Source: Akkermansiaceae bacterium
GTDB lineage: Bacteria; Verrucomicrobiota; Verrucomicrobiia; Verrucomicrobiales; Akkermansiaceae
Reading direction: 5' to 3'
DNA length: 64,000 nucleotides
Assembly (NCBI GenBank): GCA_905182405.1
Contig: CAJJBQ010000001.1
Coordinates: 1,612,001-1,676,000, forward strand
Shown here: positions 7,605 to 14,751 of the stretch, in pieces
Layout of the letters: the number at the start of each line of letters is the position of its first letter
Position numbering within the stretch: position 1 is the first letter of the stretch
The notes under the pieces: model-generated
Seen by the model: the letters and a program-made list of their open reading frames with translations, nothing else
Told to the model about the DNA's origin: nothing
The model's database searches: none
Program-made: the position numbers and the translations under genes

Positions 7605-8657
7605 TTTTGAAAGAAGAATTTCCAATGACTTTGCTAGCTCTTCATCAGGAAAATGGAGGGCATGATCACAAATAGAAACTTCAGTCTTAGATTGAAAATT
7701 ATCATCTAAATATTCATTCTTAGACGTTGGATGAAATACGTAAAAACCATGTTTTACGTCTAACTCTTTCAAACGTGGATTGATGACCTCTGCAGCTTCT
7801 TTAAAGAGTACATGGAACATATTTGTATGAGGAACTTCAGGATAGGTACAGATACCTTCAAAGCTATTAATCACCTTGGCGACTTCTATTGCTCGCGCGC
7901 AGTATTCTGGAACTTTAGGCAGCGTATCTTGAATAGCTGATCTGGCAGAAATAATATTGGGGAATTGAGTAAAGAGATTCCCTCCATGTCTTCTAAGCCA
8001 TACCTTTGACTTTTTTATAAACTCTGAACTTCCAGTAAGAATTGATCCTGGTAATCCATTGAGTGTTTTGTAAAAAGAAACATATACTGAATCAAACTCA
8101 GACGAGATGTCATCAAGTGGCCTGTTGTAATAACTGGTACACTCCCAAAGCCTCGCACCATCTAGATGGACAGGAATCTCTTGCTCTTTACAGTGAGCTA
8201 GAACTTCTCTCAGTTCACTCCAAGTTGGCAGCACGCCGCCAATCTCTCTTTGGGGAAGCTCATAGAGTAGAGCTGAAAGGTCTTTCTTAATGAGGTCTGG
8301 TTTCGTTATCACTCGATGAGGCTCTCCAATAAGGATTGAGCTCATACTATGAAGCTTTTCATAGCCACCTTGCTCATGTATCTCTAGATGACTTAACGGA
8401 TGGAAGCCAAGTGGCTTACTATCATTTTGATCAAAGTATATTTTAAGGGCTATTTGCTGTGCCATAGTTCCTGATGGCATGAAGACTGCTGCCTCATGAC
8501 CTAGGAGTGTTGCCATCTCATTTTCAAAATCAGCGATGAGCTTACCGCCGCCATAGAAGTCTTGCCTCTCTTCAACTGAAGCAACCTTAGCTAAGTGCTC
8601 CAAAGTCTCTTTAGGTGTGAGTCTCTTACTTCCAGGTAGCGTATAGTTCTTCTTCAT
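7545..8657 (-). CDS. L-threonine aldolase / beta-eliminating lyase family enzyme
   Basis: 370 residues, a PLP fold-type I enzyme. Visible blocks: YGGGKLIADFE, HEAAVFMPSGTMAQQIAL (cofactor phosphate region), HLDGARLWE (Asp contacting the pyridine nitrogen) and DSVYVSFYKTLNGLPG, whose Lys should form the Schiff base. The family cleaves threonine or related beta-hydroxy amino acids to glycine and an aldehyde. The last 19 residues (QPHFAPLRSGP onward) are encoded by R6, so the native C terminus was replaced. The gene is clearly more AT-rich than its neighbours and is bracketed by R6 and R7 in direct orientation, which suggests arrival as a unit. Confidence 0.85.
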   Translation of the reverse strand: MKKNYTLPGSKRLTPKETLEHLAKVASVEERQDFYGGGKLIADFENEMATLLGHEAAVFMPSGTMAQQIALKIYFDQNDSKPLGFHPLSHLEIHEQGGYEKLHSMSSILIGEPHRVITKPDLIKKDLSALLYELPQREIGGVLPTWSELREVLAHCKEQEIPVHLDGARLWECTSYYNRPLDDISSEFDSVYVSFYKTLNGLPGSILTGSSEFIKKSKVWLRRHGGNLFTQFPNIISARSAIQDTLPKVPEYCARAIEVAKVINSFEGICTYPEVPHTNMFHVLFKEAAEVINPRLKELDVKHGFYVFHPTSKNEYLDDNFQSKTEVSICDHALHFPDEELAKSLEILLSKQPHFAPLRSGPKAASKPSR

Positions 8658-8691
8658 TTCTTTATCTCTTCTATAAAATCAATAATATTAC

Positions 8692-8762
8692 TACTGCTAG
8701 GAATTTTCTTTTGGCGGGAGGGTTTGAAGTCGCCTTTGGAGCGGAGGGGGCGAAAGGGGGTT
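8692..8762 (+). repeat. Dispersed repeat R7
   Basis: A nearly full copy with a five-base deletion (ACCGG lost before AGCGGAGG). It forms a direct-repeat bracket with R6 around the threonine-aldolase-like gene and touches the stop codon of the next gene on the other side. Confidence 0.9.
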
Positions 8763-8763
8763 A

Positions 8764-9672
8764 TTATTCCAGCCTTACTTCAAAGAACTGCTTCGTCGCT
8801 GCGGGCTCCGGATTCGTGATTCTCACCTCGGACGTAGGCCCAAGGGCTCCTGGGATAGCGTCCGTGACCTCTTGCCAAAATTTCAGGTCGGGACTGTTCC
8901 AAACCGCGTAGCTCTCGCCTGCGCGGCTGGTGAATTCCAGAACCAACTCGTCCCCCTCGACGTCGAATCGGAGCAGTGAAATATCTGTCGATACCTCTGG
9001 TTCTTCTGCAGCCGCGAAATAGTTGTCCAATGTGCAGTCGGTCGGACTGACGAGATCGTTTTCATCGGCGACCACGAAAATTCCGCTGGTCCCCGTGGTC
9101 CAGGTGCTGTCGGTTGTTTCCATTGTAGCCACCAGTGCAGTGAGGTCAGACAGAGCGAAGACTTTGCAGATGAAGGTGTCGCCTATTCCCTGGAAAACAA
9201 GTCGCACCGGTGTTCCTGGATCGAGTAGCACTTCTTCCTCGACCAAGTTGGTTCCTCCCTCATCGGTGATCACCGTAAAAAACATTTGCTGATCGAGTGG
9301 ATTGTAGGTGAACCCATATCCGTCCAGCGTCCCCAAGCCGGGCTCTTTTACCCGGGCGAGCATTCCGATATTCTGGTCCAGCGCTTCATCGAAATTGACG
9401 ACATCAATCGATTGATAAAAGTCGGTGTAGGTGACTTCTTCACGCAAAGCCCCGATTCGCGACGGGCCGAAGGTATCTTGGTTCGGAGAAGCGGCACCCT
9501 GCATTCGATAGGAATTTCCACCGGGAAAGGAAAACACTCCTGCCGCGCCCGCTGCTTCGAGAACGTCCACCTCGGTCCAGCCGGTAGAGTCTCCATCATC
9601 GAAATCGTCCGACTGGGCGAAGGTTAACGGAGATTGGGCAACGAGGATGATCGCAAGGGACAGCACTTTCAT
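8764..9672 (-). CDS. Exported protein with Verrucomicrobia-type C-terminal domain
   Basis: 302 residues from ATG at 9672; the start at 9708 would put 12 polar residues before the signal peptide (KVLSLAIILVAQSPLTFAQ). A central beta-rich domain (about 25-215) resembles a concanavalin-like sandwich: DDFDDGDSTGW, a DFYQSIDVVNF strand, GYGFTYNPLDQQMFF and an ENDLVSPTDCTLDNYF closing segment. The final 75 residues form the shared C-terminal domain (LVLEFTSRAGESYAVWNSPD to QFFEVRLE). The product is probably secreted or surface-attached and may bind a glycan; no catalytic residues are evident. The stop codon lies two bases from R7. Confidence 0.7.
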   Translation of the reverse strand: MKVLSLAIILVAQSPLTFAQSDDFDDGDSTGWTEVDVLEAAGAAGVFSFPGGNSYRMQGAASPNQDTFGPSRIGALREEVTYTDFYQSIDVVNFDEALDQNIGMLARVKEPGLGTLDGYGFTYNPLDQQMFFTVITDEGGTNLVEEEVLLDPGTPVRLVFQGIGDTFICKVFALSDLTALVATMETTDSTWTTGTSGIFVVADENDLVSPTDCTLDNYFAAAEEPEVSTDISLLRFDVEGDELVLEFTSRAGESYAVWNSPDLKFWQEVTDAIPGALGPTSEVRITNPEPAATKQFFEVRLE

Positions 9673-9772
9673 TGTAGGAATAGGAGCGAATGCCCGACGT
9701 TTTGTCAATGTCCACGTTCCGCCAAGGCCACTAAAGATGAAAAGCGCAAATCCTTGGGATAGGTGAACTTTT

Positions 9773-9789
9773 GACTGCTAGGAATTTGC
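9773..9789 (+). repeat. Partial dispersed repeat R8
   Basis: Only the first 17 bases of the family (GACTGCTAGGAATTTGC) are present; what follows is unrelated. Confidence 0.6.
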
Positions 9790-9834
9790 AATTTTCCAAT
9801 CAACGAAGGCGAACGTCAAAAGTGCGGCGCGGCG

Positions 9835-10269
9835 CTAGCCGTTGCCTCCACTGCCTTGTTCGGCTTTGCGATTGCGGCCCAAGAGCCCGAGCGGTCCAAG
9901 AATCACGGCAAACGGCACGCCCCACGCGGCACCGTAGAGGCCGCCCTTGACTGCCCATTCTAAGCTGCCGGGTCTATACACTTCCATGCAAGAGATGGTA
10001 AAGTAAGACGCAATAAATGCCCCGATGGTGCCAGAAACGGCAGAGGCAGGCCAGTTGGTTGATCGGCGAATCAGGAAAGCGGCAAATCCACCAACTGCCG
10101 TCGCGAGGAGGATGCCCTGCACCCCCCTAAATACGGTCCACGCAATTGTGCCTCCAATGATCTCGAAGAGCAGGCCCGCAAGAGCACACAACGCCCCAGT
10201 GGCAGCCGAGATGAATAGTGGCGAGGTGGATTTCATATCGAGGGCTGCGATGATCGATTTGTTTTGCAT
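9835..10269 (-). CDS. Small membrane protein with four hydrophobic segments
   Basis: 144 residues from ATG at 10269; the longer reading would need a TTG start. Four hydrophobic segments lie at about residues 17-40, 45-65, 75-95 and 110-130, rich in Gly and Ala, followed by a basic, Gly-rich tail (NRKAEQGSGGNG). No family is recognised. It stands between a partial repeat and a transposase remnant, with no operon partner, so its role cannot be inferred. Confidence 0.55.
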   Translation of the reverse strand: MQNKSIIAALDMKSTSPLFISAATGALCALAGLLFEIIGGTIAWTVFRGVQGILLATAVGGFAAFLIRRSTNWPASAVSGTIGAFIASYFTISCMEVYRPGSLEWAVKGGLYGAAWGVPFAVILGPLGLLGRNRKAEQGSGGNG

Positions 10270-10357
10270 GACAGGAGAATGGTCGCAAGCCCAACATTCT
10301 CCCAATCGAATATTTTGATAGTTCTATCGATCGAAACCATGTGGGCCGGGGGGCTTC

Positions 10358-10456
10358 TTAGAAGCCCATTCTTTCAGTTCGTTGGTTCTCCATCGCCTCT
10401 CTGGCGACGCGGGCTTTAAATTCGGCACTTAGATGCCGTCGTTTTCGTTTGCTCAT
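10358..10456 (-). mobile_element. IS3-family transposase OrfA remnant
   Basis: A 32-codon frame reads MSKRKRRHLSAEFKARVAREAM and ends at a stop soon after. The opening 'KRKRRxxSAEFKAxVAxEA' is the helix-turn-helix start of IS3-group OrfA, normally about 100 residues. Only the first third remains and no OrfB or terminal repeats are visible. A palindrome (GGGCTTCTTAGAAGCCC, 10351-10367) covers its stop. The AT-rich stretch 10460-10710 beyond it holds no supported gene. Confidence 0.6.
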
Positions 10457-10715
10457 TTGGTTTTATTTCGGGGTGGTCGCCCTCAAAAACCAGCTCAATT
10501 CGTCAATAAACCACTGGCTCCGTTTCCTGGGACCACTTCAAAATGTTTTAATAATTGGATGATTAGCTAAAGCACTTATATTTAATAGTTTATAATGATA
10601 TGAATTTTATTCATTAAGAGGACAAGTATTTCGAGGGAAAGATTTATTGACGGTCACTTTTTTTTAACTTAGGCGTTTTTAAATACACATCGAATATTGT
10701 GCAGCGATTTCTGAT

Positions 10716-10792
10716 CAACCCCCTTTCTCCCCATCTCCGATCCCTTCAACGGCGCCCTCAAGCGCCCCACGCAAAAAGCAAATTCCTAGCAA
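10716..10792 (-). repeat. Dispersed repeat R9, the only full copy in reverse orientation
   Basis: The reverse strand reads TTGCTAGGAATTTGC, then a variant middle (GCTTGAGGGCGCCGTTGAAG) and GGGGAGAAAGGGGGTTG. The middle matches R12 and R17 better than the R2/R3 type, defining a second subfamily. Confidence 0.82.
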
Positions 10793-10867
10793 CGGCAAGG
10801 ATCGTAAGAAGATGCACTCTCTCGGCGGACCTTGGAAGGGCGCCAAGCCTACCTTCAAGAATCTCCG

Positions 10868-11128
10868 ATGGACAATCGCGCAATAAGACTTCTGGGAGTG
10901 CCTTTGGGATCGCTTCTCATCTCCTCGCTGAGCGCCAATCCGCTCATGCCGTTACCGACCAATCGAACCCAGACGTGGTGGCCCTTTACCAAGTCTTTAC
11001 AAATAATTCCTAGCAACAAATCAAAAAATGAAGAGGTTTCTTCAAGTATTACCACTTCTGTTTTTCTCTACCACTTTTACACACGCACACAATTAACAGA
11101 TGAAACCATTAATAGATCCTCATTCTAA
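10868..11128 (+). CDS. Doubtful short frame with a signal-peptide-like start
   Basis: A frame starting MDNRAIRLLGVPLGSLLISS has a plausible signal peptide but runs through partial repeat R10 and into the start of the next gene. It is most likely the 5' stub of a lost gene whose remainder was replaced at the repeat. No family is recognised. Confidence 0.2.
   Translation: MDNRAIRLLGVPLGSLLISSLSANPLMPLPTNRTQTWWPFTKSLQIIPSNKSKNEEVSSSITTSVFLYHFYTRTQLTDETINRSSF
11005..11017 (-). repeat. Partial dispersed repeat R10
   Basis: Thirteen bases (reverse strand GTTGCTAGGAATT) match the conserved end of the family. R9 and R10 have the same orientation and enclose about 210 bases. Confidence 0.45.
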
Positions 11129-13376
11129 AATGATTACTTCGGGCCTCGCGGTCTTTTCGGCGATGGCGCTCACGGCTTTTGGCCAGCAGCTCCCCGAACC
11201 TCTCTTATACTTCCCTCTCGACGAAGCCATCGGCGCAACCGTGGCCGTCGACAGCACTGGCAAAGGCTACGATGGCACCGTCGTCAGCTCCGTCACCTTC
11301 GGCGAAGGTGGTGCCCCGGGGGGCGCTACTCCCTTGGGTGCCGCGCGATTCACCAACGGCATACTCGACGTGACCACTTTCGATGTCCCGGCGCTCTTGG
11401 GCCAACGCGACGGCGCAGGAGGGGTAGATACGGCGAGTTACACCATGGTGGCCTGGATCAAGCCTGACGCGGCCTCGTTGACCGGTGATCGCTTCTTTTT
11501 TGGGCAGTCCAGTCAGGGGATTCACAACGGTTTGCGTCAAAACGGACGCCTCCATCAAGCGCACTGGAGCAACGACCACTACGCCAACACAATTCTGAAC
11601 GACACCGACTGGGTGCACGCGACCTTCGTCTATGACGGGGCCGCTGACCTCGGAACGATCTACTTGAACGGCAAGGCCGACAGCGATCCCACGGCAAAGG
11701 CGAGCCCGAACGGCTCCGGTAACCTTATCATCGGCGGCCGCAATGGGGGGGACGCCTGGTACAACGGTTTGATCGATGACGTCGCCGTCTGGGATTCGAT
11801 CCTCACTGATGCCCAGATTCAGGAACTTGCCGATGGCGTGATACCATTCTCTGTGGTGACTGGCGATGATAATGAGAACGGTGGGGCCGGCGATGGTATG
11901 GACGACGGTTGGGAGGCGGCGAACGGCCTCGATCCCGCCGTCGATGACTCTGCCGGGAATCCTGATAACGATGGACTCACCAATCTCGAGGAGTGGAACG
12001 GCGGTGATAATCCCACCGACCCCATGGATGCCGACAGCGACAACGATGATCTGACCGACGGTGATGAGGTGAACACCCACGGCACGGACCCGAATGATGC
12101 GGACTCCGATGACGACGGCCTCAATGACGGAGCCGAAATCGCTGCGAGCACCCTCCCGCTCGATCCCGATACCGACGGTGACGAGATGAGCGACGGGTAT
12201 GAGGTCGATAACGGCCACAATCCGCTACTCGCTGCTGACGCGGCTGAGGACGCAGACAAAGACGGCTCCTTAAATTTGGAAGAATGCCAGCGTGGCACGG
12301 ATCCGAACGAGCAGGATACGGACATGGATGGTCTTTCCGACAGTGTCGAGGACGGCGGCGGCACTTTCGTCAGTGCGACAATGACCGGAACCGATCCACT
12401 CGATGCCGACACTGATGACGACGGCCTCAACGACGGCGACGAACTCGTTGACGGCACAGATCCATTAGATCCAGCCTCAGGACCGATCTCGGGCACGGTG
12501 CGCATCGACTTCGGGCCGAACGATGGAACTCAGGGCAACGAGACGGCCAACCCGGATTCAGCTGGCAATTACTGGAATAACGTCTCCGCCAACGGTGGGG
12601 TCGTCCCAGGGCTTTCGTTGTCCAGTTTGCTCACGGTCGGCAATCTGCCTACCGCGATCAAGGTGACGATGGGGAACGGGTGGAATGCTAACGGTATCAA
12701 TAACGGTGGGCTGCTCGATCCGAGTTCGGCCCTCTTGGGTGAGTATGCGATTGACACCGTCACCCAGGATTACTTCTACACCTACGGCGGGAACGCTGGA
12801 TCGTTAGAGGTATCGGGTCTCGATCCCCAAGTTCTCTACCAACTGCGCATCTTCGGAACTCGCAATACTAATGAATATCGCGAAACGACTTACTCTATTA
12901 CGGGCTCCGGTGCAGCTGTCGCGCAGGCGCTCCAGACATCAGGAGGGGGGGTCAGTGAGGACGGCTTGTCAGGTGGAAATGACAACACTTTCCTCGAGTT
13001 CAATGACATCCAGCCGGACGTGATGGGTCGATTGCAAGTTGAGGCTGTCGTTACCGGTGGCAGCTATGCCTACCTCGGATTCATGGAAATCTCGGAGGCG
13101 ACGCCGAAAGCCCCGCTTCAGTTTAGCGATATCTCGTTCGATGATAAATCTGATCCCGGCAACATCATTGTCACCTTGACCTTCGCCTCGAAGGTCGGGA
13201 CGACCTACGCCTTGCTTACGTCGACTGACCTCGACTTACCAGTGCCCTCGTGGTTTGAAATCGACGACACGATCGAAGGAGAAAAGACCATGACCACAGT
13301 GGTTGTGAATTTCAATTCCAACTCCATCGCGGTGAGTGATCTGAGAAGGTTTTTCGCTGTTATGGAGATGGAATAA
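11100..13376 (+). CDS. Large exported LamG/TSP3-repeat adhesin-like protein
   Basis: 758 residues. A signal peptide follows the second Met (MITSGLAVFSAMALTAFGQ), so translation may start at 11130. Residues 35-255 form a LamG/concanavalin-type domain (YFPLDEAIGATVAVDSTGKG, YNGLIDDVAVWDSIL). Residues 260-470 hold about seven acidic calcium-binding thrombospondin-3-like repeats (DADSDNDDLTDGDEVNTHGT). A beta-sandwich resembling carbohydrate-binding modules follows (VRIDFGPNDGTQGN to AYLGFMEIS), and the last 85 residues are the C-terminal domain shared with the 8764 protein, ending FFAVMEME. It is probably a secreted, calcium-stabilised glycan-binding surface protein. Confidence 0.82.
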   Translation: MKPLIDPHSKMITSGLAVFSAMALTAFGQQLPEPLLYFPLDEAIGATVAVDSTGKGYDGTVVSSVTFGEGGAPGGATPLGAARFTNGILDVTTFDVPALLGQRDGAGGVDTASYTMVAWIKPDAASLTGDRFFFGQSSQGIHNGLRQNGRLHQAHWSNDHYANTILNDTDWVHATFVYDGAADLGTIYLNGKADSDPTAKASPNGSGNLIIGGRNGGDAWYNGLIDDVAVWDSILTDAQIQELADGVIPFSVVTGDDNENGGAGDGMDDGWEAANGLDPAVDDSAGNPDNDGLTNLEEWNGGDNPTDPMDADSDNDDLTDGDEVNTHGTDPNDADSDDDGLNDGAEIAASTLPLDPDTDGDEMSDGYEVDNGHNPLLAADAAEDADKDGSLNLEECQRGTDPNEQDTDMDGLSDSVEDGGGTFVSATMTGTDPLDADTDDDGLNDGDELVDGTDPLDPASGPISGTVRIDFGPNDGTQGNETANPDSAGNYWNNVSANGGVVPGLSLSSLLTVGNLPTAIKVTMGNGWNANGINNGGLLDPSSALLGEYAIDTVTQDYFYTYGGNAGSLEVSGLDPQVLYQLRIFGTRNTNEYRETTYSITGSGAAVAQALQTSGGGVSEDGLSGGNDNTFLEFNDIQPDVMGRLQVEAVVTGGSYAYLGFMEISEATPKAPLQFSDISFDDKSDPGNIIVTLTFASKVGTTYALLTSTDLDLPVPSWFEIDDTIEGEKTMTTVVVNFNSNSIAVSDLRRFFAVMEME

Positions 13377-13430
13377 ACCCTCTTTGGTTCTCCTAAAGAA
13401 TCTCCCTAGTCTCCAGCAGTAGAGATACAT

Positions 13431-13502
13431 ATGAAATACCTTGCAGCCTTAATATTATTTTTTAACCTATCAACAGTTCCGGCAGAACAAATTGAAAACT
13501 AA
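13431..13502 (+). pseudogene. Signal-peptide-only frame
   Basis: ATG at 13431 opens 23 codons reading MKYLAALILFFNLSTVPAEQ followed by three residues and TAA. It is a perfect signal peptide with no mature protein, and its end overlaps the TTG start of the next gene. It is more likely the cut 5' end of an exported-protein gene than a functional leader peptide. Confidence 0.4.
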
Positions 13503-14751
13503 CATCAACACAACACGAGATCGCCGGGCCTTTCTCAAAGGCCTCGGGGTGAGCTTGACTCTGCCCATGCTGGAGTCGCTTGGTGCGGCATCGCCAGCGG
13601 CCGCACCCAAACGCTTGGTCGTGGTCGGTACCTACTTGGGCTTTCACCAAAGCGATTTCTTTCCTCATCAAGTCGGTCGCGACTACGGGCTGTCACCGGT
13701 GCTGGAGCCTTTGGCTGGATTTCGTGATGAGATGTCGATCTTCTCAGGCTTGGATCATCGTGGGCGCAATGGCCACGAAGGTTGGAAAGCTTGGATGACA
13801 GGCAACGGGGCTCGCAGTGTCTCCATGGATCAATTGGTGGCCGATGCGGTGGGGGATCAGACGCGTTTCGCCTCCTTGCAACTCACTTGTGGGCGACCTC
13901 CTAGCGGTGCCCGGTTGAGTCACACGCGCGAAGGCGTGGCTCTCCCCATGATCGGTCGTCCAAGTGTGCTCTATCAAACGCTCTTCCGTTCGGGCTCTGA
14001 CAAAGCGCGTATCGATTATTTGCTCAATAGCAATGCCAGTGTCTTGGATGGCGTGCTGGACGAAGCCAAGTCCTTGCGACGACGCGTGTCGGCTTCGGAC
14101 AAACGTAAGATGGATGAGTACCTGGCATCCGTGCGTGATGTGGAGAAGAAACTGCAGAAGCAGCGCGCTTGGCTCAATAGACCGACACCCAAAGTCGACT
14201 ACACCTTGCCGGAGTTTGATCCCGTGGCGCCTGATCTGTCCTTGGAATGTGAGAGCATCATGTACGATCTCATGGCCCTGGCGCTCACGACCGACTCCAC
14301 GCGTGTCCTGACCTTCCTGGTGCCTGGGTGGAGTCAGGTGTTTGATATTAATGGCAGGAAGCTGAGCGCAGGCTATCATGGGCTGTCGCATCATGGTAAT
14401 GATCCTGACAAAGTGGCTGAATACAACTTGGTCGGAAAAGAGCATGTGAAGCGCTTGTCTCGCTTCTTAGATCACCTAAAAGCGCATCGAGATGCCGATG
14501 GGCAACCACTTCTTAACAGCACTTCGGTCTTGTTTGGTAGTGGCATGGGCGATTCCAACACGCACGACAACAGCAACCTCCCAACCTTGTTGGCCGGCGG
14601 CGGTTGGCGGCATGGGTCGCATCATCAGATTGATCGCGAGGCGGGGACACGCTTGTTAGGTGATCTCTACCTGACACTGATGCAGCGCATGGGCGTGAAG
14701 GTGGATTCCTTCGCCGGCGCGAAGCATAACTTGAACGAAGCATTGCTGTGA
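13492..14751 (+). CDS. DUF1552 family exported protein
   Basis: 419 residues. The frame starts at TTG 13492; no ATG is available before the export signal (DRRAFLKGLGVSLTLPMLES). The body follows the DUF1552 pattern: PKRLVVVGTYLGFHQSDFFP, a long central helical region, LVPGWSQVFDINGRKLSAGY, and the C-terminal NSTSVLFGSGMGDSNTHDN. DUF1552 proteins are of unknown function and nearly always sit beside a DUF1592-type cytochrome gene, as here, where the next gene overlaps by four bases (GTGA). They are probably co-translated partners acting outside the cytoplasmic membrane. Confidence 0.88.
   Translation: MKTNINTTRDRRAFLKGLGVSLTLPMLESLGAASPAAAPKRLVVVGTYLGFHQSDFFPHQVGRDYGLSPVLEPLAGFRDEMSIFSGLDHRGRNGHEGWKAWMTGNGARSVSMDQLVADAVGDQTRFASLQLTCGRPPSGARLSHTREGVALPMIGRPSVLYQTLFRSGSDKARIDYLLNSNASVLDGVLDEAKSLRRRVSASDKRKMDEYLASVRDVEKKLQKQRAWLNRPTPKVDYTLPEFDPVAPDLSLECESIMYDLMALALTTDSTRVLTFLVPGWSQVFDINGRKLSAGYHGLSHHGNDPDKVAEYNLVGKEHVKRLSRFLDHLKAHRDADGQPLLNSTSVLFGSGMGDSNTHDNSNLPTLLAGGGWRHGSHHQIDREAGTRLLGDLYLTLMQRMGVKVDSFAGAKHNLNEALL

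Noticed and set aside
7528..8762. Integron attC sites around the threonine-aldolase gene
   Set aside because: R6 and R7 lack the paired RYYYAAC/GTTRRRY core sites, no integrase is present, and copies also occur without a single-gene cargo.
10351..10367. Palindrome GGGCTTCTTAGAAGCCC as a terminator
   Set aside because: No T-tract follows on either strand and it overlaps the stop of a transposase remnant, so it is more likely a rearrangement scar.
11205..12218. Long reverse-strand open frame opposite the LamG/TSP3 protein
   Set aside because: It is a shadow of the GC-rich acidic repeats; the forward frame has a signal peptide and recognised domains.
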